A stretch of 64,000 nt of DNA from Leptidea sinapis (Eukaryota; Arthropoda; Insecta; Lepidoptera; Pieridae): assembly GCF_905404315.1 (NCBI RefSeq), contig NC_066279.1:5282501-5346500 (forward strand), given 5' to 3'. Both the position numbers and the translations under genes were made by a program. The notes under the pieces were generated by a model, which was not told the DNA's origin, ran no database searches, and worked only from the letters and a program-made list of their open reading frames with translations. The stretch's first letter is position 1. Each line of letters starts with the position of its first letter. Shown here piece by piece: positions 23,901 to 35,334 of this stretch.

Positions 23901-26900
23901 ATTTATGTTATAGTAACCTTTACCACACAAACGTTTTTTAACAATTCTTTTGAATAACGTAATACTTTTGTTTTGAACATTTTCTGGGATCTTGTTGTAA
24001 AAGCATATACATCGCCCCACAAAAGACTTACTAACTCGACTTAGCCGAGTAGTAGGCATCATAAGTTTATGTCTGTTCCTGGTGTTAACATTATGGTTAT
24101 GACAGTTTCTAGCAAATTCACTTATGTGCCCATGAACATACATTACATTATCAAGAATATATTGAGAAGCAACAGTCAAGATGTTAATTTCTTTAAATTT
24201 TGCTCTCAATTATTCTTCCCTTATTTCCATAAAAAAAAATGTTATAACCATAATGTTAAGACCAGGAACAGACATAAACTTATAATGCCTACTACTTGGC
24301 TCAGTCGAGTTAGTAAGTCTTTTGTGGAGCGATGTATATGCTTTTACAACAAGATCCCAGAAAAAGTTCAAAACAATTATATTACGAAATTCAAAAGAGT
24401 TGTTAAAAAACGTTTCTGTTGTAAAGGTTACTATCACATAAATTACTTTCTTAATGATCCCACATATTATATGTAACTGAGAATCAATACTCATAATATT
24501 TATCAAGCTATTAGAGTATTATATATATATTTTTTATGAAAATACGGGACGTAATTGATACGCCCTGCCCATTACAGTGGAGTGCCGCTTAGGATTCTTG
24601 AAAAGCCGAAAAATTCTGAGCGGCATTACAATTGCGCTCGTCACCTTGAGTCATAAGATGTTGTCTCATTTCCCCAGTAATTTCACTAGCTTCAGACCGA
24701 AACACAGTAACGTTTGCACATTACTGCTTCACGGCAGAAATAGGCGAAATATAATTGGGATTCGCCCAAACGATTCTGTTCACTTCGAATTTTTCTCTAA
24801 TCATGAAACTTAATTGGAATGTTTAGTGCCTCTAAAGACGCTTGCATCAAGTAAAAAATTCCTATATCTTTATAAAGAATCCAACTTAGAAATCAAAATC
24901 CGCATAAAAATTCTCGATCTCGAAAAATTTTGCAATATTTTTCGACACTTGCTTATAAACCTATACGTGAACGGTCAATTCTTACGGATGTAACTAGATG
25001 AGACTAGATGTTGAAAGAGATTGGTGTTTAAAAGAAGATTATTGCAAGAATATTACCTGAATATTGCAGAATAGCTCCACGCAAAATATTATCATTAAAC
25101 TGGGCTACAACCTGTTCATACTCATTGAGTAACGTAAAAATTCAAATTTCATTCGAAAACATATGCTTGAGAGCTGAGAAGAACAGGCGCAAGGAATTTA
25201 GACGGCTTCTTCTGTTTTATATAGATATAATAAAATTAAATTACAATTATATATATGTATATATATATATTGACGTTCAATAAGTGATTTTGAATCATAT
25301 TTTGAATAAAAATATTTGATTTGAATTTGAATGGATTATTCGCAATATGTATAATACCTTTATAATTATAAATATCATTTATTACTGAAGTAAAATATTG
25401 TTATGTTTTCATTTCAGTTCTTATGCATGGTTGTATTAATTTGGAGACCAGTTTCATTAGCGCCTAGTGCAAGAGAACCACGCTTGAGCTTAGCGGCGCA
25501 AATGCCCAGTTATTTCTATCAGGCTGCTGATGGTAAGATAATTATTTTAATTACAGACATTGACAATTTTATTGTCATGTTCAAATACACTAATCCCCCA
25601 TACCGCGTGTTCATATAATGTGATTTCAATGCCTTGTATAACAGGGGCAGGTATATAACGCGATACATACATATTTCTGTTCTTTGACATTTATAATGAT
25701 TTGAATATATATATATATATATATTTGTATTTTTGAGTAAAACCCTCTGCAGCGAGGGAGGTCAAATTTTATGAATTATTTATAAGTATTACGCGTTATA
25801 GGTGGAAGAACAGGTTATAGGGAAATATCCCCAACGGCATTTCCTATAACGCGGAACCATTCGCAGACCGCGATATAGAAAAATGCTTCATAGGGGCGAT
25901 TACCTGTATTTGCATGTTATCTTTAAATATGTACAGGTATATTATTTTCGAAACTTTGCATTTATGTGTGTGGACGTATATATAAAGTATAATACCATAA
26001 TAATATTGGTCAGCACATAAATAAATAAACCAATACTTTTATATTTTTTCTATAATTTTTATAGCCAGGTACTTTATATGGAACTAATAACAGTATCAAC
26101 ATTGTAAATATTGATATTAAACATTTTTTTAATTTTCTTCAACTCCTAATATATTTTCCACTTATCCTAATCCTCACTTTCAGACGATGAATTATTCGTA
26201 TTAACTGTAATTTGTTCTGATATCATATCTAGTCTCATCCGTACCTTGAAATTACTCATTACTTTTTTTTTACGGAAAAAGGAGGAAAAGCGTGCGTACA
26301 GGTCACTTGGTGTTAAGTGATCACCGCCACCCACATTCTTTGGCAACACAAGAGGAAGCATAGGAAGGTGTCACTTTTTTTGTAGGTACCCATGTCGTAT
26401 CGTCCCGGAAACAATAATAACTTAATAATAATAGCACAGAAGAATAAACCATAAGAATAAACCGCAAATAAAATCAATTCATTCATTTATTTACTAAAAC
26501 CAATTAGTCAGACCACAACAGCAATGTTTGTAAATATAATAATTATTTATAATTTTCACCATTGACTTATAATTGTCAGTATATTTTCTCCTTCAAAATA
26601 TAATAAACCTCTATTTTCTGAATGAACAAGGAAATTTAAATTTCAAGTTTGGAATTCCTGTAAATATACAAATACTACTAAAAATGCAAAAACGTCTCGA
26701 TAGTAATTTACCTGTAGTTATTTCTCAAATAATTTCATTATCACTCCATTGAAGGAGAACATTCTTGCCAATTTATATGGAAAAGAAGTATTATTTAATC
26801 CTTAATATTCTAGTAAGTGTTTCTATTATTGAGAATCATATGGCTTTTAATATTTAGTGGTTGTTTCATTTCAATCGGCTTACAAAAAAAAAAAAATAAG

Positions 26901-27985
26901 TAAATAGAAATAATTTGCAGAAATATATGCGGATAAAATAGCAGGCGCCCGCTAGTGAAATAATCAAATTGAACGCGATACATCGTTCATGGAACGGAAT
27001 TCATCAGAACCATGTTATAATAACCTGCCTGCTGTCTGGTCATGACGTCACTAATATGGCGGCCTGTCCCTATCTCAACGCGCGGGGATAAAAAATACTC
27101 AAAGTATAGTAAAAATTATATACTTGACCACAGAAAAATATGTCATGATTATGTTCCAGGCACATATAGTTTTGGATATGACATATTCGACCCAGATTCC
27201 GGAAATAAGCAGTTTCGTTCCGAAGAACGCTACCCTAATGGAACAGTTGTCGGAAGTTATGGCTACAATGATGCTTTAGGAAAATCTCGTCGATACAACT
27301 ATATAGCCGATGAAAGAGGATACAGGTATTATATTGTAACGTCAAGAGAAACATTTCGAATGTGTCTTTTTAAAATATTTAGCGCAGGAGTAAGAGCATA
27401 TTCATTTACCTTTTCTATCTTGCTGTATCGTCATTAGAGATGCCCTTTTCAAGAGAAAGCAAAGACAGAGTGCAAGAGCACGCTTTGTTTTTATACATGC
27501 TAGTACCTATATTGTAAGTATAAAGGATTAAATACATTTCAAGAATTACATTGGAAACTTTAGCTAAAAGTTATTAATATAAAATTAACTTTAATATTAT
27601 AAATTAAACAATTTTGTTATAAATCTTAAATTCCTTTTAAAGTAAATGATGGACCAGCCATCGCATCCTTTAAGCGGATTTTATCTTTTGAGCGAGCATG
27701 ACTTTCTACAAACCTGATTTTGGATGTAACTGAATTACATGGACTGTAATTCATATAGCACTGACATTCCGACATGACTCAAAATAAACAATTTTGATAC
27801 ATTTCAGAGTTGCCAGCGAGAAGCTTATTAAGGAGACATATTCGCTTCCAATAATCGACGAACCCCCCACAGAATCATCAGTATCCTGGACAAGACCTCC
27901 AAAGCGAAATAATTCAAAACCAAAGCCTTTAGAAAGAAGAAAATTTAATTATTTACAACCGCCTACCAATTATTTATTGTATTAA
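20964..27985 (+). CDS. Gene B: divergent RR cuticle protein with basic C-terminal tail
   Basis: Predicted secreted, chitin-binding cuticle protein of about 158 residues. Exons: 20964-20981 (MGVMAK, inferred; MAK if the inner ATG is used), 25418-25532, 27160-27325 and 27808-27985. Intron phases are 0, 1 and 2, with donors GTATGT, GTAAGA and GTATTA. The second exon continues a signal peptide (FLCMVVLIW, cut probably near SLAPSA) and reaches FYQAADG. The RR core lies in one exon: YSFGYDI, a short acidic loop, FRSEERYPNGTVVGSYGY, then YNYIADERGYR. This fits the G-x-Y...Y-x-A-D-x-x-G-Y pattern of the RR consensus better than RR-2, since the EPDG hallmark is absent. The tail is rich in K, R and P and ends -NYLLY. 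The first exon is 4.4 kb upstream, and that link rests only on phase and signal-peptide sense. Gene C has the same phases. Confidence 0.7.
21806..21994. mobile_element. MITE with perfect 42-bp terminal inverted repeats
   Basis: Left arm 21806-21847 (starting TTATACAAATGATTTAAG) is an exact reverse complement of right arm 21953-21994. The ~105-bp centre holds GATGCCTCGTGTAGAGGCG, itself a small stem. There is no coding. TATA on both outer ends would suit a TA-targeting element such as Tc1/mariner type, but a duplication is not proven. It lies in the first intron of gene B. Confidence 0.75.
21995..22639. other. Gene B intron 1, nothing recognised
   Basis: No exon-like or assigned repeat sequence. 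A short GC-richer piece (22120-22210) shows nothing coding. Confidence 0.4.
22640..22846 (+). mobile_element. Helitron-like repeat fragment
   Basis: Runs from 'AAGATATCTCTGGAACCATT' to 'CAACGTTTGCTGGGTCAGCTGG', matching the 3' end of the CTAG-ended repeats, though the final CTAG is mutated to CTGG. Confidence 0.5.
22847..23373. other. Gene B intron 1, nothing recognised
   Basis: AT-rich sequence; no exon, RNA gene or repeat was identified. Confidence 0.4.
23374..23660 (-). mobile_element. GGGACGAGACGAGC repeat (family 2), inverted
   Basis: Starts GGAGGCTCCTTTGCACAGGA and ends GTTGAACGTCCTGATCGTC, the reverse complement of family 2. Intronic in gene B. Confidence 0.6.
23661..24210 (-). pseudogene. 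Non-LTR reverse transcriptase C-terminus, antisense (left arm of an inverted pair)
   Basis: The minus-strand reading has the block LSRVSKSFVGRCICFYNKIP, then VKKRLCGKGYYNIN, typical of the C-terminus of a Jockey-like reverse transcriptase. It continues into a 3' UTR with CCTGCTGAG-like sequence and a GAATTTGAATTTG tail (23661-23700 in reverse). It shares the same ending with 53890-54335. Confidence 0.6.
24232..24478 (+). pseudogene. Second reverse transcriptase C-terminus (right arm of the inverted pair)
   Basis: The plus-strand frame repeats LSRVSKSFVERCICFYNKIP, then VKKRFCCKGYYHINYFLND. It is homologous to the antisense copy 23880-24110, so the two face each other as ~230-bp arms. It stops at 24474-24476 and lacks the 3' UTR of its sister. 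Confidence 0.6.
24530..24748 (+). mobile_element. GGGACGAGACGAGC repeat (family 2), internally shortened
   Basis: Has TATGAAAATACGGGACG, GCCCTGCCCATTACAGTGGAG, GCGGCATTACAATTGCGCTC, and stops at GCACATTACTGCTTCACGGC. Missing the last ~60 bp of the family. Confidence 0.6.
24749..25417. other. Gene B intron 1, end
   Basis: 25140-25335 carries a decayed piece of the GAATTTGAATTTG-tailed retroposon (GAGAACAGGCGCAAG, then GAATAAAAATATTTG). A TA-rich simple repeat is at 25247-25270. The acceptor TTTCATTTCAG precedes exon 25418. Confidence 0.45.
25533..27159. other. Gene B intron 2
   Basis: Holds a TA simple repeat (25705-25724) and an inverted family 3 retroposon end (26265-26412: GGAAAAAGGAGGAAAAGCG, then CACCGCCACCCACATTC). 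The last 118 bases before exon 27160 are open in the exon's reading frame from an ATG at 27042. A CRE-like TGACGTCA is at 27042-27049. Confidence 0.5.
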
Positions 27986-28138
27986 ATAATTATAAATAAC
28001 CTTTTCCTTGTATATATCAAACCTAAATCTACCCACTGCTGAAAAATGAAATCTTATCGATTTATGTGCCGATGGCTATAATATTAAACCATTAAATATT
28101 AATTTAATACTTATATGGGAATATTTTCGTAATTGTGA

Positions 28139-28144
28139 AATAAA
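28139..28144 (+). terminator. Poly(A) signal of gene B
   Basis: AATAAA about 154 bp past the stop at 27983-27985; the first canonical signal after the gene. Confidence 0.6.
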
Positions 28145-28265
28145 AGGTATATTTATTATTAGGTCACTTCTAAGTATTGATAGTTTTTACTATATATATT
28201 ATAATATCAAGAAGTATTGTACATAGTTGAGACCATTGTTTAAAAAACTTGAATATTTGAAGTTA

Positions 28266-28549
28266 TTTTATGACAATAATGGACGAGACGAGCAGGACGT
28301 TCAGCTGATGGTATTTGAAATGCCCTGCCTATTACAGTGCAGTGCCGCTCAAGAATCTTGAAAAACACAAAAATTTCTTAGTGGCATTACAATTGCGTTC
28401 GTCACCTTGAGACGTAAGATGTTAAGTCTCATTTGCCCAGTAATTTTAGTAGCTACGGCACCCTTCAGGCTGAAAAACATAATACACATTATTAATAATT
28501 CGCCGCTGTGGCTCCCATGGGATCCTGTCCAAAGAAGCCTCCCACTGGT
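28266..28549 (+). mobile_element. GGGACGAGACGAGC repeat (family 2)
   Basis: Runs from ATGGACGAGACGAGCAGGAC to AAGCCTCCCACTGGT, close to full length. Confidence 0.65.
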
Positions 28550-29011
28550 AAAGTTATTCTGGTAACGAATAATCAGCAATCTATTTTGTAGATCAATATT
28601 CGATTTTTCGGTCATCACATTAACTTTTATGCAAGGTTAATTGATCGAGCCGTTCCCCGAATAGTGGATGTCAAATACTTTGAGCTTTATACTTGAGTGT
28701 AGCTGACCAAAGACTTATACTTAGCATTACTTTGTATGCGGCCGGCTATGCGCCTAAACTGCTACATTTCACAAGATGAAAATTAGAATGCGTAACAATA
28801 GAAATTTTTGCACATTCTTGTACAAAATTGTGCAAAAAGCATAAAATTTTGCCCAATAAGTATTTTTAATTGAGCAATCATTGTAATGAAGCCCTTTGCA
28901 ATACAGTTGTGAGAAATACTTCAATTCTAGGCCCGTGGGGTATAGAGTCTGGCTAATGAAAGCTGAACCCAGCCATTTATAGGAATGGCAAAAATAAATA
29001 ATATATAATTA
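28550..29011. other. Intergenic, nothing recognised
   Basis: No promoter or first exon for gene C could be recognised here, although one is expected somewhere between 28145 and 32152. Confidence 0.35.
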
Positions 29012-29325
29012 CCAGCTGACCCAGCAAACGTTGTATTGCCGATGTTAAAATCGCGATAAAAAAGTAACTGTTGATCGTAGATGGGTGAAAATTTGAAGTT
29101 GTATGTATTTTTTAATACTGACTCATAATCAAATTTAAAAAAAAATGTCATAAAATTAAAAAAATTAAAATTCGTGTAAACTTTTACATTAAGGGGGATG
29201 AAAAATAGATGTTGTCCGATTCTCAGACCTACCCAATATGCACTCAAAATTTCATGAGAATCGGTCAAGCCGTTTCGGAGGAGTTCAAAGATTAACACCA
29301 TGACTCGAGAATTTTGTAAATTAGA
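29012..29325 (-). mobile_element. ~310-bp CTAG-ended repeat (family 1), copy 2
   Basis: Starts CCAGCTGACCCAGCAAACG (CTAG mutated to CCAG) and ends TTTTGTAAATTAGAT. Same internal order as 4597-4911. Confidence 0.65.
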
Positions 29326-30732
29326 TGACAATATCAAAGTTCTTGCATTTTAGTTATTTGTTACTCCTTCATTACTCTAGGTTCTTATAATTTGATGCTT
29401 TTGCACGTTGAAGTGATAATGTTAATACATTTTACTGCAAAGAACTCGTGTCTCAATAATGTGTGTACAAGAATTACTTAATAAATGATTGTTTAAAATT
29501 GAAATACCAAAACCATTACCTACATAATAACTGTTAAGGAATTATCAAAAAAAAATATATGAAAAGTATCAAAATTATTTATTACTACTTTAGTTGGTAT
29601 TAATACCATATGAAGTTTTTTTTTAATTTATCGCCTTTTGCTAGGTTCAGCTTTCGTTAGCCGGAGAATAGCTATAAATTCTGGCGATGTGTACTACTTA
29701 CTAGCGTAAAGTCGAACGAAGCGTGCAATAGTGAAGAATAACTCAAAACGAGATACAGCATTTATCTTAACTGGAACCGATTCTGAATGACAAGACGTAA
29801 ACAGCCAGGTCGTCTATACGCCTGTATATTTAAGTCTATGGGAATAGCATGACCATGATTTCTGATAAAGTCTGTCCTGTTTGACATGTCTATCCAAGTC
29901 ATGAAAACGATAACTTTTATGCTAAGATAATTATATTCGTCTAGATGAAGCCTCTTGCTCCTAGAAAACAGATGAAAACAGGCCAGGCTTTGTGTTTCAC
30001 TTTGTGTTAATTTTCGTGCGATTTATCACAATAGAGCTTAACTATCAACCTGAATTTGTTTCGACGATTTCACAGCTGTCATAGTCTATCTAGACGTATA
30101 AATGATCTATGCTTTTATGTAGCCTTCAATAAAAAATTCAATAAAAAATCACATAAATTATTTTTAGAGTTATACCGTTTCTTGGACATTGCAACATTAC
30201 TATATTTTTCTAAAATTAATGATTTTTTCTGAAATAAACGTTAGCCTTAGTTACTCCTTATTACATCAGCTACCTGCCAATAAAAGTCCCGTCAAAATCA
30301 GTCCAGCCATTTAAAAAATTAGCCGGAACAAACAGACAGACAGACAGATAAAAATTGTAAAAAATATTATTTTGGTGTATTCATATACATGTAGTAAAAA
30401 ATGGTTATTTCAATATTATTGATATTATTAGACACTCCAATTTTATTTACATGTATATATTCTACTTCGACGCTTATAAAAACTCTTTATACTTATAATA
30501 TTAATATTATTAATATTCTAAGTCATTGTGTGATTTCTGACACATTGTCATGCACATCTTGAATGTAGTTTCTGAAAAGCATATTATAATAATGGAAGTT
30601 TTTGATATTTATTGTTTGAAGCTGCTTACATATTACTTCTTCACTATATATGCTGTAATTATTACTGGTAATTATTAACGTATCATGCCATAATAATAGA
30701 ATATATTGATAACACAATTATTAAATAACAAA
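29326..30732. other. Intergenic with decayed repeats
   Basis: 29980-30110 matches, inverted, the CTTGTCACGCACACT repeat. 30240-30360 has CCCGTCAAAATCAGTCCAGCC and a (CAGA)n run, a retroposon tail. The rest shows no coding. I searched here for the missing 5' exons of gene C (acceptor plus signal peptide, phase 1 end) without success. Confidence 0.4.
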
Positions 30733-30935
30733 TTGTGCCGTTTGGTGTCGAGACACTTGGCCCGTGGGGCCCAGAGGCGCGGAGAATGTTCAAAATACTA
30801 TCTTCGCGCCTCAATAAGGCTACTGGAAAACCATGCGCTGGCAGCTATTTCGGTCAACGGATCAGCCTTGCTATCCAACGCGGTAATGCTGCCAGTATTC
30901 TTGGTACGCTTCCACGTAATGATAGTTTTAATTTT
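30733..30935 (+). pseudogene. Non-LTR retrotransposon coding end
   Basis: The frame begins PFGVETLGPWGPEAR, then ILSSRLNKATGKP, FGQRISLAIQRGNAASILG, a typical C-terminal end of a reverse transcriptase polyprotein in insect non-LTR elements. Only this end remains. The antisense copy at 8396-8600 is more decayed. Confidence 0.65.
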
Positions 30936-31350
30936 TTTTTGTTTTTACAATTCAGATTGCGTAATAAATTCTTAGAACTAATAAAACAAATTAAATAATA
31001 CAATTTATTACTAAAAGCGAAAAATTAAGTACTGTGCGGCAGTGAATGTCACCAAATGGTCACTTAACTCTGTAAAAAGCTGCATAGGGGTGGCGCCAAT
31101 GTAGTACTCGTTTTCAGTAGCCCCAACATTATTGACTCCTGGAGTAACAGCTACTAGTAATTTTTTGAATTATAGTTAATTATGGTTAAAAATTAGTTAA
31201 TATAGGCAGTATAAATTAATTAATTTTTTTTATTTTAACTGTTGTAAAAATAAAAGAAATGAACTTAAAGAGAAAATCATGTGATATATTTAGATTTATC
31301 GTTATTTATATGCAGCTTATCATTGGCTCTTGTTACCAGGTCATAGGCAA
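30936..31350. other. Intergenic, nothing recognised
   Basis: AT-rich. A short exon-like stretch after TATATGCAG at 31317 stays open for only ~16 codons, too little to call. Confidence 0.35.
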
Positions 31351-31745
31351 GCTAAGCTTCTCCTAAGTTGCTACAATTGGAGGTAGTTAAGGCTTTGTAT
31401 AGACTTTGCCAAGAGCCAATTACGAACCCACGATGGTTTCTGGACATTGTAAACTTAGGGGACACTTCTAGCCAAAATTGAATTCAGTGAATCAAGCCTA
31501 ACAAGATTCTCCCAAGAGGCGACCCTTAAACATATCCCGTTTGAGTGTGAGGCCATGACCACAGTGAGAGCGAGGTGCCTTAAAGCCCTCACAGGCCTCA
31601 CCACTTGAGGCCTCTGAGGATTTTGGGCATAGGTCTTGGGGATGTGATGTAGATACTACCCGGTTATATTATGGACCTGATCGTCGATGATGTCACATCG
31701 TCGCTTTGTGACGGTGTGCAAAACTAGCATTACTAGTCGAAATAT
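31351..31745 (+). pseudogene. Non-LTR retrotransposon zinc-knuckle end, relic
   Basis: One frame reads SQEATLKHIPFECEAMT with a following R-A-R-C-L-K-A-L. This matches the H-x(3-4)-C half of the cysteine-histidine motif after the RNase H region in R1/Jockey-like elements. Several stops follow. Two other relics of this sort lie antisense at 39285-39530 and 54780-55180. Confidence 0.5.
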
Positions 31746-32152
31746 ATTCTTTGATCCATAGGGAATTATTATCTTTTAATAAATAAACAACAATTTTTCA
31801 ATATTATAGAGTATAAACTATATTTTATAAAGTTTTCGTAATGTTATATCAATAAGTATTGGTGGAGGTACCAACTGGATGTCATGAGGTTTTGTGGTAT
31901 TAGTGAACACCGAGGACAGGAATTATAAAATTATAATTTTAGGCTTTTGGTCTATATCTATAAGTAAAGAAACCTATGCTCTTTCAGATCGTACTAAAAG
32001 GCACATATTCTTTCTTATATTCTAACTTATTTCAAAATTATTCATTTTGAGTCCTGAAGTTACTTATTTTTTTGAACAGTACTCCATATGTAGTTTACCA
32101 GAATGCCTGTAAAATTTTAAATGAAATTAATAATTCAATCTTTGTTTGTCAG

Positions 32153-35100
32153 CTCATCCTACCAATCCAAGTTTTGAATATAAACCTGAATATAAAGATG
32201 AGAAGCGAATGCCAAATGGAAGCGTAATTGGAAAGTATATGTATCAGGACAAAGACGGATTTCCTGTGTATGTGAAATATTTTGCTGATGACGCGAGTTA
32301 CGGGTTAGAGAATAGAATTCGTATTTTACACGCTTTTTATTAGCTTCATCTGTATGTACATATATTTATTTGTAACCGACTCATTTGGGCGCGACTTTGA
32401 CCCACTTTAAAGGGCCAGTTTTAGTTCAAACTTCGTAAATTTATCGAGGACCGATGACAATACATTAATTTGATAAAATTATTCAATATGCAAAATAAGA
32501 TTTTTGTTAATATATATCATTTGCAAAAGATAAGTCGATGAGGCAGAAAATGATGTTAATTTTGAATTAAAACCATTATCTTTAACCGATTTATCTAATA
32601 TTAGGAAATTTTCGAATACCTAATTTTGTGCTTTTAGCGTGTTTTTTAGTTTTTGTCAACGATTATATAATATTTTATTTACTTTAATCTACTTGACTTT
32701 TACTGTGAAAGAAATTGTATACAGTTAAAGAAAACAATATTGTGATGTGATTAGGTGAAAAATGTTTATCATATATACGCTTAAAGCGAGTATACTTTGA
32801 GATCAAATTTTTTACCCATTATTCAGTTTTGGATTTCTTTTCACCGGGACACATTTCTTATAAAATAGTAAACAACAATGCCAAAAAAAGTTTTATTTTT
32901 AATTTCATAAAAACGGAGAACAAGCGAGCATTCTGAACAACACGTGGTATTAAGTACTCACCTCCGCTCACACCCTCCTGCAACAGCAAAGGAATCACAG
33001 GAGCGGTGCCAGCCATTTTGAAAGGATCACTGGCTAGGCTAACCTAAAGCTTGCCTATAAAATTTCATCAAGATTTTTGATGCCAATTTAAGAGTATGAG
33101 ACTTCTAGCACACGACATGGCCGTTCAACATCATCAGTTACTAAAATGAATCCCAGATTTTATCACTTAGGAACCTAGCAGTAGGTGTTGATTCGACAAT
33201 TTTTTATTCAGCATAAAAAATACCATGAAATGCTATTTATGTTTTAAAAATTGCATCCTTGGGAATTATTTTTGATGTCAACTAACACTACCACTCTTTC
33301 GGAAATAAATGGCGCTCTGAGAGAGAAAAAACAGTGCAAGATACTCTTCCAGTATTTTTTTTGCCCTCAAGTATAATAATAATCTAGACCCTGTTAAGAT
33401 TTATGATAATATATATAAATAATAAGATGATTTTTAATAAAACTTTTGAATTTATTAAGAGACAACGTCTGAACATTTCCTTAAAGGCTGGCAACGCTCT
33501 TGTGATTCCTCTGGTGTTGCAAGAGAATGTGAGCGGCGGTGATCACTTAACACCAGTTGACCCGTACGCTAGTTTGTCCTCCTATTCCATAAAAAAAAAG
33601 AACATAGTCTGGAAGTCTATTATAAAAGAAAAAGGCGGCAGGAAAGTGATTATACTCTTTTGTAACACCAAATAAATTCAAATTCAAATATTTTTAAAGT
33701 TGGATGTGATATCGCTTACCCATTCGAAAAAGTGTGTCTCAGGCTTGAAAAGAACGAGCGCAAGAGTGCACTCGCATCGCTTCTTTCTTTTTTTCTATAA
33801 TAAATATTGTTACAATGTAATATCGTACAATATAACTTATTATTTAATCTTGTTCTTATTATTTTATTATTTGATCTTGTTGTAAAAGCATATTAATAGA
33901 AACGTTGCCAACCTTCACTTATTTGGTAAAATACGATTGCTAATGAAATAAAATTGCTAAAACACGTTAACGATGACCCTAACACAAATATCAATACAGG
34001 TAGACATTTCGCCTAACTTCTAGTTCGTTAGGGGCGAATAGGGTCTGGGAGGGGTAACCTCCCAGACCCTATTGAGGAATGTATGGGCGAAAACAGGTGC
34101 TAGTGGGAAATTTAGTTGCATATTTTATAAACGGAAAACCAATAATAATAAACCGCTCTTTAAAGTATTGATATCAGCAATATATTTCTCGTATTCTAGT
34201 TGATATCTTAATACGTAATCCGTGATCAACTGGATTTTAATCACTGTTTTCATAACTGTGCTGTGTTCATAATAAAGACGAAACATAGAATCTGGTAACC
34301 TCTATATTATAGTCACTTTGTAATAAAATCTGTCACTTAGCTAAGTATAAAAATAATTAGATTAAAAGAAATCAGAATATCATGTTCGTTCTATTGATAT
34401 TTATTTCAATTCACACTCAGTAGCATTTGAATAATTTGTAGTAAAACCAAACAGCGTCATGTAAGTCAAGTCCATAACAACAACACAACAACGACAGCAA
34501 AATTGCTGGATTTGTTAATGCCAGGAATAACCGCATTAAAATAATATTCACTTGTTTGTCAAAAATTAATTTAGAATATCCTCTCGTAAGCAGCTCCGGT
34601 CTGGCACTTAATTTGTAAAATGGCGGCCAAATTAGTTTCTAGCAGCCTCTTTTTAAAATGCGTCTTAAGAAATATACTTTTCGGAAATAATGCATTTTGC
34701 ATTATTTGTCGTTTTGGCACCCCCCACTACCTTCTTTCCTAGCATTCTATTATCGAGATTAAAAAATTATAAAACTTTCAACGGTCGTGTGTGGAACTCA
34801 TTTGACTGTAGGTGAAGTCCAGTAAGAAAATTAACAATAACAAAATAGAAAAATCATATTATGCTAGAACATATAATTTTTAAGAAATTTTAAAAACTAC
34901 ATCATACCTTTGTTGTAAATAATCATTTACCACCTGAAAAAAATGTTATAAAGAATGAATTATTTGTAAATATAATAAAGACTATATTTTCCAGTGTGGA
35001 ACTGAAAAGTGTTAAAATATTTAAATCGGGCACACCATATCCAGCTGATGTAAGATATTCTTCATTTTCTAAATTATTTGAAGCTGATAGTGAAAGAATA

Positions 35101-35334
35101 ACAGAATCATCGCCGTATATTTCAACCGAAGAAGAATTTGAGAAATATAACGATAAAAACCAAAGAAGATCAGATAAAAAATCTGATTATGAAGTGTTCG
35201 TGGAAAATGAGTTGCAACCTGAGGGTAAATACACCAAAGAGAAAGTTCGTGTTTATTATGATAAGAATAACAATAGGAAAATTCGTAACGTTATTAATCC
35301 TTCTAAATCTGTAACTTACAGCGAGAATTATTGA
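32153..35334 (+). CDS. Gene C: divergent RR cuticle protein with long charged tail, 5' exons missing
   Basis: Partial model of two exons, 32153-32303 and 34995-35334, joined in phase 2. The first is preceded by TTTGTTTGTCAG and must be entered in phase 1, exactly as exon 27160 of gene B. It encodes FEYKPEYKDEKRMPNG, then SVIGKYMYQDKDGFPVYVKY and FADDASYG. This follows the gene B core (RYPNGTVVGSYGY...YIADERGY) and the RR pattern, with the last G-Y swapped to Y-G. The last exon gives 112 residues rich in K, E, D, S and Y, ending -VTYSENY, a hydrophilic tail unlike the A/V/P tails of RR-2 proteins. The donor GTTAGA is weak. No signal-peptide exon or promoter was found upstream. It may be a paralogue whose small 5' exons escaped me, a 5'-truncated pseudogene, or an alternative 3' half of gene B. 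Confidence 0.6.
32304..34994. other. Gene C intron with retroposon pieces
   Basis: Holds inverted family 3 (32895-33030), family 4 3' UTR (33268-33370), a sense family 3 end (33465-33592, ending TCCATAAAAAAAAAG), an antisense GAATTTG-tailed retroposon end (33668-33895), and the hairpin at 34037-34073. 34074-34994 shows nothing. Confidence 0.5.
34037..34073. repeat. Perfect 16-bp stem hairpin
   Basis: AATAGGGTCTGGGAGG (34037-34052), loop GGTAA, then CCTCCCAGACCCTATT (34058-34073). The arms are exact and GC-rich in an AT-rich intron of gene C. Confidence 0.75.

Noticed and set aside
23877..24476. Two novel opposed genes of 110 and 135 codons
   Set aside because: Both encode the same C-terminal block of a Jockey-like reverse transcriptase, repeated at 53890-54335.
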